A stretch of DNA of 64,000 bases from Acidobacteriota bacterium (lineage in GTDB: Bacteria > Acidobacteriota > Terriglobia > Terriglobales > Acidobacteriaceae), in the NCBI GenBank assembly GCA_013289685.1, contig JABCZL010000010.1, positions 236,017 to 300,016 of the forward strand. Direction: 5' to 3'. Under the pieces are notes generated by a model, which was not told the DNA's origin, ran no database searches, and saw only the letters and a program-made list of their open reading frames with translations. This document shows positions 1-9,630 of this stretch, piece after piece. Within the stretch, counting starts at the first letter, position 1, and the number at the start of each line of letters is the position of its first letter. A program made the position numbers and the translations under genes.

Positions 1-1084
1 TGCCAGGAAGAATTTGATGAGGAGTAAAGGGATTGATCAGTTGCAGGCCACCGACGTTGCCGCTGTAGTCATAATCGCCACTTGCATCAGGCGTCGTCAT
101 CGCAGTGGTTGGAACGAAACCGTTGAACGGGATCCCGTGGCGCTGCATCTTGGCCTGATAATCCGCAAAGAAGAACGTCTTGTTCTTCTGGATGGGGCCT
201 CCCAGCGAACCGCCAAACTGATTCAGATTGAACTTTTCAACCGACGTTGCGAAACGGCTGGCGGCATCCAGTTTCGTGTTGCGGAAGAACTCGAATAGCG
301 AACCATGCCACTGATTCGATCCTGACTTCGTCGTAACGAGTACTGTGGGACCAGCGCGTTCCCCGTATTCCGCAGAGTAGTTGTACTCGAGAACCTTAAA
401 TTCCTGGATGTCGTCGATCGAAGAGAAGATTGCGATCCCGCCTTCATCCAGTTGATTGTTGTCATTGCCGTCGAGCAGCCAGTCGGTACTCTGAGCGCGC
501 GAGCCACCTACCGAAAGCGAAAAGGAGCCGCGAGTGGAAGCTTCGCTGCTGGCGGCGCCATTGAAGAAGCTGGTGGGGCTGGTCTCTGCGGTCGTGCCCG
601 GCGTCAGCGTTGCCAGTTGCACGAAATTTCGTCCATTCAAGGGGAGTTCCGCAACTTCCTCGGCGGTGATGACTTGACCGAGGGTTGGGGTTGTCGTCTC
701 GACTGCGACCTCCGTTGCATTTACCTCAACGTTCGTACTCACGGATGCTGGAACAAGTTTGAAGTCGAGTTCGCGGTGTTCATCGATCTGCAAGCGGACG
801 TTCTTCGCTTCTGAAGCCTTGAATCCTGTGGCTTCGACTCTAATTGTGTAATCGCCGACGCCGAGCAAGGGAACCAGGAAGTGCCCAGTATCGTCGGCCT
901 TCGACTCGCGAGAACTGTTTGTGGCCTGGGCGATCACTGTTACTTTGGCGCCGGCCACCACCGCTCCGGAATTGTCCGTGACCGTGCCCGAGAAACTCCC
1001 GGTGGCCTGACCGTACAGGAGAGGGGTGAACAGACATGCCAACGAGCCGAGAATCAACGCGACGCGCACCTTCTGACTGAACAT
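1..1084 (-). CDS. TonB-dependent receptor / Oar-like protein with N-terminal carboxypeptidase-regulatory-like domain (3' end outside window)
   Basis: Reading the minus strand from ATG at 1084 gives MFSQKVRVALILGSLACLFTPLLYGQATGSFSGTVTDNSGAVVAGAKVTVIAQATNSSRESKADDTGHFLVPLLGVGDYTIRVEATGF..., a signal peptide plus CarboxypepD_reg-like domain, then a plug-like LDGNDNNQLDEGG...EFKVLEYNYSAEYG. The frame is open to position 1, which is why it is missing from the ORF track. Confidence 0.9.
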   Translation of the reverse strand, partial: MFSQKVRVALILGSLACLFTPLLYGQATGSFSGTVTDNSGAVVAGAKVTVIAQATNSSRESKADDTGHFLVPLLGVGDYTIRVEATGFKASEAKNVRLQIDEHRELDFKLVPASVSTNVEVNATEVAVETTTPTLGQVITAEEVAELPLNGRNFVQLATLTPGTTAETSPTSFFNGAASSEASTRGSFSLSVGGSRAQSTDWLLDGNDNNQLDEGGIAIFSSIDDIQEFKVLEYNYSAEYGERAGPTVLVTTKSGSNQWHGSLFEFFRNTKLDAASRFATSVEKFNLNQFGGSLGGPIQKNKTFFFADYQAKMQRHGIPFNGFVPTTAMTTPDASGDYDYSGNVGGLQLINPFTPHQILPG

Positions 1085-1114
1085 TGCTTGAACCCCTTTC
1101 GGTGGTTGCACCGC

Positions 1115-1147
1115 ACAAAGAAAAAGACCCTCCCGCTTCGCGAGAGG
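1115..1147 (-). terminator. terminator-like hairpin in the leader of the TonB-dependent receptor
   Basis: Minus strand: CCTCTCGC-GAA-GCGGGAGG (8-bp stem, one G-U) followed by gtctttttctttg, between the putative promoter and the start codon. Confidence 0.5.
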
Positions 1148-1176
1148 ATAGGAGGTCCCCAGACCGCAGACACGGC

Positions 1177-1205
1177 TTATAAATTGCCCCTCACCGGTAA
1201 GTCAA
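1177..1205 (-). promoter_or_regulatory. sigma70-type promoter for the TonB-dependent receptor (TTGACT - 17 nt - TTATAA)
   Basis: Minus strand reads TTGACT taccggtgaggggcaat TTATAA; the spacer is exactly 17 nt, about 95 nt upstream of the ATG. Confidence 0.6.
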
Positions 1206-1334
1206 GTAGTTTCGCAGTAGAACAGGATTAGACGCTGCTATTCTTCCGCATCGGCCGATGCGGAAAACCGCTTCGTGATGTTGATTGTTGAGAGTTCGAG
1301 CAATCGGCGATGTGCAGCAAGGCGCAGATGCTGC

Positions 1335-2267
1335 TCAGAGTGGCCGGCGAAGACACTCGGCGTCAAAGCGAGCGCGGTCATAAAAAGATTTCTGCGTTCC
1401 CACGCCTGTGGTGGACAAGGCGGCGTAGAGATTGGCGCGGCGAACCGCTTCCTTTTCGGGCACTCCCTCGCCCAGAAACACGGCGAAGCTGCCGATGAAG
1501 GCATCGCCGGCGCCGGTGCTGTCAATGGCGTTGACCACGAACGGCGGCACGTGTTCGATGGCGTCGCGGCTTGCGAGAAGAGATCCATTCGCACCCAGCG
1601 TGATGATCACGCGGCGAATGCCGCTGGTCAGGAGTTTTTCGGCGCACTTCTTCGCGTCTTCGACACTTTTCACCGGGCAGCCGGTAATCGTCTCGGCTTC
1701 ACTCTCGTTGGGAACGAAGTAGTCGAGGCCCTTCAGCGCACCCAGTTCGACGGGCTGCGCAGGGGCGGGATTGAGGATGCAGCGCACGCCGTGCTTACGC
1801 GCGAACTCGATCGTGTAATAAACGGTCTGCAGCGGAATTTCGAACTGCAGCACGATGCAATCGGCGGACTTCAAGGTCTCAGCAGCGGCGTCAACATCGG
1901 CGGGCTTGAGCGCATCGTTCGCTCCCTTCACCACCAGAATGCGGTTCTGACCGTTGGGTTCGACGAAGATGGGGGCGACCCCACTCGACAGTCCCTCGAC
2001 TTGCTTCACGTGAGTAGGATCGATTCCCTGCTTGCGGAAGTTCTCGATGGTCGCGGGACCGAAGAGGTCGCTGCCCACGCGCGCGACCATGAAAACCTCC
2101 GCGCCACACAGACGCGCCGCCACGGCCTGATTCGCGCCCTTGCCGCCGAAGCCGAGATCGAATTTCTGTCCGAAAATAGTTTCGCCAGGCTTAGGGAATT
2201 GATTGGTGAACGTCGTCAGGTCAATGTTGGCGCTGCCAACTACCGCAATTCGAGGGCGCTTCGCCAT
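1335..2267 (-). CDS. rbsK: ribokinase (PfkB family)
   Basis: [54 protein letters not shown]-like N-terminus; [17 protein letters not shown] PfkB signature. Confidence 0.93.
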   Translation of the reverse strand: [310 protein letters not shown]

Positions 2268-2409
2268 AGTCGTCTCCGAAAGCCTGAGGAAGGCCGAGTC
2301 TATTCAGCGCACCCGGAACATGTCAACGGGAAGGTCATCAGCTCTCGATGGAAGAGCCGTATTTTCTGCTATAGTTTCGTTCCTCGACAGTCAGACCCGG
2401 GAGGATCCC

Positions 2410-3303
2410 ATGCCCCGCAATGTCCGCTGTGCCTTGATTCAAGCCAGCAACGCGCTCTCGACCGAACGCCCGCTCGCACAAATCAGGAAGGCGATGATCG
2501 ACAAGCACCTGAAGCTGATTGAGCAGGCAGCGCGCAAAAAGACGCAGGTCCTCTGCCTGCAGGAACTTTTCTACGGCCCTTATTTTTGCGCCGAACAGAA
2601 TGCCCGTTGGTACGAACTGACCGAACGCGTGCCCGACGGCCCGACCACGCGACTCATGCAGAAAATTGCGGCCAAGCACCGCATGGTGATCGTGGTTCCA
2701 GTCTATGAAGAGCAGATGCCGGGGGTTTACTTCAACACCGCCGCGGTCATTGACGCCGACGGACGCTATCTCGGCAAGTACCGCAAGCATCACATCCCGC
2801 ACTGCCATCCTGGATTCTGGGAGAAATTTTATTTCACTCCCGGCGATCTTGGTTATCCCGTCTTCGAAACCAAGTACGCGCGCGTGGGCGTGTACATTTG
2901 CTACGACCGCCATTTTCCGGAGGGCGCGCGCATCCTCGGATTGAACGGCGCCGAAATCGTTTTCAATCCTTCCGCGACTGTGGCTGGACTCTCGGAATAT
3001 TTGTGGGAACTGGAACAGCCAGCGCATGCCGTGGCCAACGGGTACTTTGTAGGAGCGATCAATCGCGTGGGGACCGAGAAGCCGTGGAGTATTGGCGAAT
3101 TCTACGGCAAAAGTTATTTCTGCAATCCGCGGGGCAAGATCATCGCTCAGGCCAGCCGCGACAAAGACGAAGTGGTGGTCGCCGATCTCGACCTCGACAT
3201 GATCGCCGAGGTCCGCAAGGTTTGGCAGTTTTTCCGCGATCGTCGACCGGACAGCTATGGTCCCCTGACGACGCAGAGCGGAACATCTGCCGCAGCGGAC
3301 TGA
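2410..3303 (+). CDS. carbon-nitrogen hydrolase, beta-ureidopropionase / N-carbamoylputrescine amidase type
   Basis: Start chosen at MPRNVRCALIQASNAL within the longer ORF 2203..3303; nitrilase Glu-Lys-Cys features (LCLQELFYGPYF, KYRKHHIPH, GVYICYDRHFPEGARILGLNGAEIVFNPSAT). Confidence 0.88.
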   Translation: MPRNVRCALIQASNALSTERPLAQIRKAMIDKHLKLIEQAARKKTQVLCLQELFYGPYFCAEQNARWYELTERVPDGPTTRLMQKIAAKHRMVIVVPVYEEQMPGVYFNTAAVIDADGRYLGKYRKHHIPHCHPGFWEKFYFTPGDLGYPVFETKYARVGVYICYDRHFPEGARILGLNGAEIVFNPSATVAGLSEYLWELEQPAHAVANGYFVGAINRVGTEKPWSIGEFYGKSYFCNPRGKIIAQASRDKDEVVVADLDLDMIAEVRKVWQFFRDRRPDSYGPLTTQSGTSAAAD

Positions 3304-3334
3304 GTGTAAGTTCTTATCGTTAACTAAACAACCA

Positions 3335-4774
3335 ATGACGATCCCGGACCCCACGCAACTCCGCGCGCGAATCGAATCCAGCCCGCTGTATAACGAGGAC
3401 CTCGCGCCAGCCAGCGCCGAGCGCCGGCACTGGGGCACGTACAACTTCGCAGCACTGTGGGTTTCGATGTCGGTGAACATCCTGACCTACATGCTGGCTG
3501 CGAGTTTGATTCAAGGAGGAATGAACTGGAAGCAGGCGGTTGCGACCATCTTCCTGGGCAACGTAATCGTGCTTGCTCCAATGCTGCTGAATTCGCATCC
3601 CGGCGCAAAGTACGGGATTCCGTTTCCGGTTCTGGCTCGCGCTTCGTTCGGAGTTCTAGGGGCGAACGTCGCGGCAGTTCTGCGCGCGCTGGTCGCGTGC
3701 GGATGGTTCGGCATTCAGACCTGGATCGGCGGCGAGGCCATCAGCACCTTGCTGGCGACGATTGTTCCCAGTTGGAAAACTTTCTCGTATGGTCCGGCCA
3801 TCTGCTTTTTTCTTTTCTGGCTGATCAACCTTGCGGTCGTGCTCAAGGGAATCGAGTATATTCGCGTTCTGCAGGGCATTAGTGCGCCCGTCTTGCTGGG
3901 CGTTGGACTGCTTTTGTTGGGATGGGCCTATCACGCGGCCGGTGGCTTCGGCCCCATGTTCTCGGTGCCCTCGCGGTTCACGACGTTTTCTGAATTCCTG
4001 AAGTTCTTGATCCCCGCGCTCAACGGCACCGTTGGTTTCTGGGCTACAGTATCGCTAAACATCCCCGACTTCACGCGGTTTGCGCGTAATCAGCGGGAGC
4101 AGGTGATTGGTCAGGCCTTGGCCCTGCCAACCACGATGACGCTATACGCCTTCGTCGGGATCGTTGTCACCTCGGCGACCGTGGTCATCTATGGGACTGC
4201 GATCTGGGATCCCGTGCAACTGCTGAGCCGCTTTCATTCGCCCGTGGCGGTGGTGATCTCGCTGGTCGCGATTCTGCTGGCTACACTCAACGTGAACATC
4301 GGCGCCAATGTAGTTTCGCCGGCGAATGATTTTTCGAACCTGTGGCCGCGTGGAATTAGTTTTCGTACGGGCGGCGTCATCACTTGTTTTATGGGGATCG
4401 CGCTGATGCCCTGGAAGCTGCTCGCAAACTACGGAACATTTATTTTCGGCTGGCTGGGCGGATATGCGGCTTTTCTGGGGCCGGTGGCGGGAATCATGAT
4501 CTGCGACTATTTCGTCATCCGGCGGCGAGTATTGCAGGTGGACGACCTGTATCTTCGAGGCGGACTCTACGAATACTCGCGGGGATTCAACTGGTGCGCG
4601 GTTGTGGCGCTGGCGCTGGGAGCGGGCTCCGCTCTCGCTGGGCTAGCCGTTCCATCCATGCGCGCGCTCTATGACTATTCGTGGTTCGTCGGCTTCGCAG
4701 TTGCGTTCGTGGTGTACTACGCGATGATGAAGGTTCAGCAACAAACAACGATTGCTCCGCAGGTATCCGCCTAG
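3335..4774 (+). CDS. NCS1-family nucleobase/allantoin/hydantoin:cation symporter
   Basis: 479 aa, multiple TM segments; NCS1-like WGTYNFAALWVSMSVNILTYMLAASLI, IPFPVLARASFGVLGANVAAVLRALVACGWFGIQTWIGG. Confidence 0.92.
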   Translation: MTIPDPTQLRARIESSPLYNEDLAPASAERRHWGTYNFAALWVSMSVNILTYMLAASLIQGGMNWKQAVATIFLGNVIVLAPMLLNSHPGAKYGIPFPVLARASFGVLGANVAAVLRALVACGWFGIQTWIGGEAISTLLATIVPSWKTFSYGPAICFFLFWLINLAVVLKGIEYIRVLQGISAPVLLGVGLLLLGWAYHAAGGFGPMFSVPSRFTTFSEFLKFLIPALNGTVGFWATVSLNIPDFTRFARNQREQVIGQALALPTTMTLYAFVGIVVTSATVVIYGTAIWDPVQLLSRFHSPVAVVISLVAILLATLNVNIGANVVSPANDFSNLWPRGISFRTGGVITCFMGIALMPWKLLANYGTFIFGWLGGYAAFLGPVAGIMICDYFVIRRRVLQVDDLYLRGGLYEYSRGFNWCAVVALALGAGSALAGLAVPSMRALYDYSWFVGFAVAFVVYYAMMKVQQQTTIAPQVSA

Positions 4775-4777
4775 CGA

Positions 4778-5782
4778 CTACGTCTTTCTTTCTTTCAGGA
4801 ATTCGGGAAGGATATCTCGCTGATAGATATCGAGCGTCTGCTCTTCGTCTCCACACATGAGATAGATGTTAAATTGCGTGACCCCCGCCGCTGCCAGATC
4901 GCGCAACTTCTTACGATGAGCTTCGGCTGGCCCAACCAGGCAGAATCGGTCGATCACTTCGTCGGAAACGAAATCTGCGTTGTCGCTGCCGACTTCGCAA
5001 TGGTGCTGATAGTCATAGTGGCCGCGATCCTGCACGAACGATGTAAGTGCAGGCGGAAGGTCTTCGGGCTTGTATTGCCGGATGAGATCCATCACATGAT
5101 TCGAGACCAGAGCGGGGAACCATCGCACACGCTCGCGAGCCACGCTCAAATCACTTGAGACCCAAACCGGCGCGGCGGCCATCACCTCGATGCGGCCGGG
5201 ATCGCGTCCCGCGGCGCGAGCACCTTCTTTCACGAATCCCATGCACCATGCGATTAGCGCGGGATCGGCAAACTGCAGAATGATGCCGTCGGCCACTCGT
5301 CCGGCCATGTGCAGCACTTTGGGACCGTACCCTGCAATCCAAACTCGCGGAGAATCTTTGGCCCAGGTGAGTCGAGTCGGTTGACCGTCGTGTTGCACCT
5401 CTTTGCCGGACGTAAGATCGCGAAACTCCGCCACCGCGGCTTCCAACTGCGACCAACTGACAGGCTTCTTGCCCATCACGCGGCGCGAGCTGTCGCCGCG
5501 GCCGATGCCGAGTTCCATCCGTCCACCTGAAATCAGATTGAGAGTTGCAAACAAGCTGGCCGTTACGGTCAGGTCGCGAGTCGCAGGATTCGTCACGCAC
5601 GTACCCAGGCGCATACGCTGCGTGTTGGTCGCCATCAGCGTCAGCAGAGGATACGGTTCCTTCCACAAAACGTGAGAATCGAAAATCCAGCCATATTCAA
5701 AACCGGCGCCCTCGGCCTGCCTCGTCAGGCCTACGATTCGTTCGATCGAGATGTCAGGTTTCAATGCGATGCCGAATTGCAT
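4778..5782 (-). CDS. LLM-class flavin/F420-dependent oxidoreductase
   Basis: Luciferase-like TIM-barrel motifs: MQFGIALKPDISIERIVGLTRQAEGAGFEYGWIFDSHVLW, GGRMELGIGRGDSSRRVMG, RVWIAGYGPKVLHMAGRVADGIILQ. Confidence 0.85.
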   Translation of the reverse strand: MQFGIALKPDISIERIVGLTRQAEGAGFEYGWIFDSHVLWKEPYPLLTLMATNTQRMRLGTCVTNPATRDLTVTASLFATLNLISGGRMELGIGRGDSSRRVMGKKPVSWSQLEAAVAEFRDLTSGKEVQHDGQPTRLTWAKDSPRVWIAGYGPKVLHMAGRVADGIILQFADPALIAWCMGFVKEGARAAGRDPGRIEVMAAAPVWVSSDLSVARERVRWFPALVSNHVMDLIRQYKPEDLPPALTSFVQDRGHYDYQHHCEVGSDNADFVSDEVIDRFCLVGPAEAHRKKLRDLAAAGVTQFNIYLMCGDEEQTLDIYQRDILPEFLKERKT

Positions 5783-5916
5783 GGCCGGTCCCTCTCATGG
5801 AGAAGCAATTCAAGAACTGATTGTGAACTGAGTCACTGAAGTGCGGCAGTTTAGCATAGAATTCTTCTCTCATAACGGCCAGAGTCGCGGCGCCGGCCGA
5901 GCCGACGGAGGACTCG

Positions 5917-7314
5917 ATGGGTTTCGACACGATCATCAGAAACGGTTCCGTGGTGACGGCAACCGACACTTATACCGCGGACATTGCCATTGCGAAGGGC
6001 AAGATCAGCGCCATTGGAACTGATCTTCCGGCGCAGAACGCCAGCAGAATTCTGGACGCGTCGGGCAAACTCGTCTTGCCCGGGGGAATCGATGTTCATA
6101 CTCACCTTGATATGCCATTCGGCGGCACGACCAGCGCCGACGACTTTGAAACCGGTACACGGGCCGCGGCGTTCGGCGGTACAACCACCCTGATTGACTT
6201 TGCAATTCAGTACAAAGGCCAGCCCTTGCGACAGGCCTTCGATACTTGGATGAGCAAGGCAGCGAACAAGGCCACCTGCGATTACGCTTTCCACTGCATC
6301 GTGACCGACGTCTCGGGCGGGCAGCTTTCTGAAATGAACGATCTGGTGGACGAAGGCGTGACCAGCTTCAAGCTCTTCATGGCGTATCCCGGCGTGTTCA
6401 TGCTCGACGATGGCAGCATCTTCAAAGCTCTGCAAAATACGGCGAAGAGCGGCGCGCTGGTCTGCATGCACGCGGAAAACGGGAGCGCGATTGACGTCAT
6501 CGTGCAACAGGCTTTGGCCGAGGGAAAGAGAGCGCCGAAGTACCACGCGCTCACTCGTCCTACTACAGCAGAGGCCGAGGCGGTAGGACGCGCGATTGCG
6601 CTTGCCGAGATGGCGGGCGCGCCTATCTACATCGTCCACTTGAGCTGCAATGACGCGCTCGAGAAAATTCGCGAGGCACGAGACCGCGGACTTCCCGTTT
6701 ACGCCGAGACCTGCCCGCAATATCTGTATCTCTCCCTCGACAACATGGATGCGCCCGGTTTCGAAGGAGCGAAGTACGTATTCACTCCGCCGCTGCGGGA
6801 GAAATGGCACCAGGAAAAACTTTGGCAGGGCCTGAAGCACGATCATTTGCAGGTTGTCTCCACGGACCACTGCCCGTTTTGTTTTAAGGAGCAAAAAGAA
6901 ATGGGCCGCGACGACTTCACGAAAATCCCAAACGGAGGTCCAGGCGTGGAGCACCGCATGAGCCTGATCTTCTCTGGCGGCGTTGCCAGCGGACGTTTCA
7001 ATGCGAACCGCTTTGTGGAACTGGTCTCCACGACTCCAGCCAAACTGTTCGGGCTGTACCCGCGCAAAGGCACCATCGCGGTTGGCAGCGACGCCGATCT
7101 TGTGATTTTCGATCCCAAGCGCAAACACACCATCAGCGCCAAGACTCACCATATGCGCGTCGATTACTCGATGTTCGAGGGCATCCAGGTCACGGGCATG
7201 CCCGACGTCGTTCTTTCGCGAGGCGAGGTTGTGGTAGAGGGAGAAAAATTCCTGGGTCGCGCGGGACGAGGAGAATTTCTGCGACGCGCAACTTATGCAC
7301 AGGTGAATGGCTAG
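5917..7314 (+). CDS. hydA: dihydropyrimidinase / D-hydantoinase
   Basis: GGIDVHTHLDMPFGGTTSADDFETGTRAAAFGGTTTLIDFA, DEGVTSFKLFMAYPG (Lys bridge), VSTDHCPFCF, GTIAVGSDADLVIFDP. Confidence 0.95.
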   Translation: MGFDTIIRNGSVVTATDTYTADIAIAKGKISAIGTDLPAQNASRILDASGKLVLPGGIDVHTHLDMPFGGTTSADDFETGTRAAAFGGTTTLIDFAIQYKGQPLRQAFDTWMSKAANKATCDYAFHCIVTDVSGGQLSEMNDLVDEGVTSFKLFMAYPGVFMLDDGSIFKALQNTAKSGALVCMHAENGSAIDVIVQQALAEGKRAPKYHALTRPTTAEAEAVGRAIALAEMAGAPIYIVHLSCNDALEKIREARDRGLPVYAETCPQYLYLSLDNMDAPGFEGAKYVFTPPLREKWHQEKLWQGLKHDHLQVVSTDHCPFCFKEQKEMGRDDFTKIPNGGPGVEHRMSLIFSGGVASGRFNANRFVELVSTTPAKLFGLYPRKGTIAVGSDADLVIFDPKRKHTISAKTHHMRVDYSMFEGIQVTGMPDVVLSRGEVVVEGEKFLGRAGRGEFLRRATYAQVNG

Positions 7315-7398
7315 ACTTCGCAATCTCAACATCGGCAATCTCACTTGTGGCTTCCGGAGAAGAAGAGTACAGTTACTCGTTTTCCAAGGGAGAACGCG

Positions 7399-8376
7399 AT
7401 GTACACGCCTCCGAGTCTGACGATCGCGCTGTTGATGATGATTACCAGCGCCATCTGCTGGGGTTCCTGGGCTAACACCTACAAGGGCGTCAAGAATTAT
7501 CGTTTCGAACTTTTCTATTGGGACTACGCGATCGGCATTCTTCTGATTTCTCTGATCCTGGCCCTCACCATGGGCAGCAGCGGCCACGATGCTTCCAGCT
7601 TCGTGAATAACATCCAGGCCGCGGACGCTTCCAACATCGTCTCTACTCTGGTCGGCGGGGCCATTTTCAATCTCGCGAATCTTCTGCTCGTTGCTGCAAT
7701 CGACATGGCGGGACTGGCGGTCGCGTTCCCCGTGTCTATTGGAATCGCGCTGGTCGTGGGCGTCGTGTTGAACTTCATCCTGCAACCCAAAGGCAACGGC
7801 CTGCTCTTGGCGGGAGGGGTTGTGTGCGCTTTCGTTGCCGTTGTGCTCGACGGAAAAGCTTACGGAAGTCTGGCGAGTTCCGGGCGCACCGTTTCGAAAA
7901 AGAGCATTGTCACTTGCGTAGTGTCAGGTGTGCTCATGGGGCTGTGGAGCCCCTTCACGACCTACGGCACGACCCGCGGAAACGCGCTGACTCCGTACAG
8001 TTCCGTGGTATTTCTCACTCTGGGCGCGCTGCTGTCGTGCTTTGTCTGGAATCTTTATTTCATGAAAAAACCGCTCGCTGGGGAACCAGTCGGCTTCGGC
8101 GGATTCTTCACCGCTCCGGCGTCGGGACATCTGCTCGGCTTGCTCGGCGGAGTGATCTGGGGCACGGGAACGGTGTTCAATGTTGTGGCCGGAAAAGCGA
8201 CTACCTTCGCCATCTCTTACGCGATTGGCCAATCCGCCCCGATGGTCGCGGCGTTGTGGGGAGTGTTAGCGTGGAAAGAATTTGCGGGCTCGGGAAAGAG
8301 CGCCAAATTTTATCTTGCTCTCATGTTCCTCTTCTACGGGTTGGCGATTCTGCTGGTCGCGCGCGCGAACGGCTGA
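7399..8376 (+). CDS. GRP/RhaT-like multi-TM sugar or nucleoside transporter
   Basis: Start MYTPPSLTIALLMMITSAICWGSWANTYKGVKNYRFELFYWDYAIGILL; about 10 hydrophobic segments. Substrate unknown. Confidence 0.75.
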   Translation: MYTPPSLTIALLMMITSAICWGSWANTYKGVKNYRFELFYWDYAIGILLISLILALTMGSSGHDASSFVNNIQAADASNIVSTLVGGAIFNLANLLLVAAIDMAGLAVAFPVSIGIALVVGVVLNFILQPKGNGLLLAGGVVCAFVAVVLDGKAYGSLASSGRTVSKKSIVTCVVSGVLMGLWSPFTTYGTTRGNALTPYSSVVFLTLGALLSCFVWNLYFMKKPLAGEPVGFGGFFTAPASGHLLGLLGGVIWGTGTVFNVVAGKATTFAISYAIGQSAPMVAALWGVLAWKEFAGSGKSAKFYLALMFLFYGLAILLVARANG

Positions 8377-8400
8377 GGGCGATTCCGAAACCAGCTTCGC

Positions 8401-9630
8401 CTAGAGCAGCATGCCGGCAATGGATGCCGACATCAGGTTGGCCATCGTCCCCGCGAGCATGGCGCGGACGCCCAGCCGGGCCAGTTCGCCTCGCTTGTTC
8501 GGCGCGAGCGCACCAATGCCGCCAATCTGGATTCCAATCGAACTGAGATTCGCGAAGCCGCACAGCGCGAAGGTGGCAATCGTGAACGAGCGCGGATCGA
8601 GTACCGCCCTTTGTGGCCCGAGCATGGAAAAGGCAACCAGCTCATTAAGCACCATGCGGGTGCCCAGCAGGTTGCCGATCGCCGGACAATCGCGCCAGGG
8701 AATTCCGATGACCCAGGCCACCGGCGAGAACAGCACGCCAAGAACGCTCTCCACGCTCACTGGGAACCACGCGAAGTGGTGGTGAATGCCGCCGAAAATG
8801 CCATCGAGTAGATGGACCAGCGCGATAAACGCAATCAGCATAGCGCCGATGTTCAACGCCATGTGCAAGCCGTCGCCGGTACCACGCGCGATGGCGCCCA
8901 GCAGATTTTCGTGGCTTTCTTTCGTCGTTTCCTCCTCACTCATCACCACGCGCCCGGCGGTTTTGGGCACTTCGGTTTCGGGCACGAGCATCTTCGAAAC
9001 GAGGATGGTGCCGGGAGCAGTCATAATCACGGCGCTGAGCACATGCCGGGGCTCAGCGCCGAAGGCGAAGTAGGCGGCCATGATCGAGCCGGAGACGTGC
9101 GCCATGCCGCTGGTCATCACGGTCATGAGTTCGGAGCGGGTGAGTTCGGGCAGGAACGGGCGAATGGTCACCGGCGCTTCCGTCTGGCCCATGAAGATGC
9201 TGGCGGCAACGTTAAGTGACTCCGCGCCGCTGGCGCCCATGATGCGCGTCATTGCCCAGGCCGCGATCCGAATGACGAACTGCATAATGCCATAGTGATA
9301 CAGAATTGCGAAGAGGGCACAGATGAAAACAACGGTCGGCAGCACCTGGAACGCGAAGATGAAACCGACGCTCGAACCCTGCTTGCCCAGCGGGCCGAAG
9401 ACGAATTCGGAGCCGAAGTAGGCATAGTTGAGAACGCGATTGGCAGCGTCGCCGGCGACCTGGAAGATGCGGCGGCCATAGTCCACACGCAACACGAAAA
9501 TCGCGAATGTGATCTGCAGGCCGAGTCCCCAGGCAACAGTCTTGACGCGAATGGCGCGACGATTCGTGGAGAAAACGTAGGCGAGCCCGAGCATCGTCAG
9601 CAGGCCAAGAATTCCTGTGAATCGTCCCAT
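8401..9630 (-). CDS. nupC: NupC/CNT-family concentrative nucleoside transporter
   Basis: FMGQTEAPVTIRPFLPELTRSELMTVMTSGMAHVSGSIMAAYFAFG, ALCGFANLSSIGIQIGGIGALAP. Confidence 0.93.
   Translation of the reverse strand: MGRFTGILGLLTMLGLAYVFSTNRRAIRVKTVAWGLGLQITFAIFVLRVDYGRRIFQVAGDAANRVLNYAYFGSEFVFGPLGKQGSSVGFIFAFQVLPTVVFICALFAILYHYGIMQFVIRIAAWAMTRIMGASGAESLNVAASIFMGQTEAPVTIRPFLPELTRSELMTVMTSGMAHVSGSIMAAYFAFGAEPRHVLSAVIMTAPGTILVSKMLVPETEVPKTAGRVVMSEEETTKESHENLLGAIARGTGDGLHMALNIGAMLIAFIALVHLLDGIFGGIHHHFAWFPVSVESVLGVLFSPVAWVIGIPWRDCPAIGNLLGTRMVLNELVAFSMLGPQRAVLDPRSFTIATFALCGFANLSSIGIQIGGIGALAPNKRGELARLGVRAMLAGTMANLMSASIAGMLL

Noticed and set aside
1275-2522. 415-aa plus-strand ORF
   Set aside because: Antisense to ribokinase (rbsK), which has clear PfkB motifs; the plus-strand translation has no recognisable domain and is a high-GC shadow ORF.
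5851-7785. 644-aa minus-strand ORF
   Set aside because: Antisense across dihydropyrimidinase and the transporter start; His/Arg/Gln-rich shadow translation without domains.
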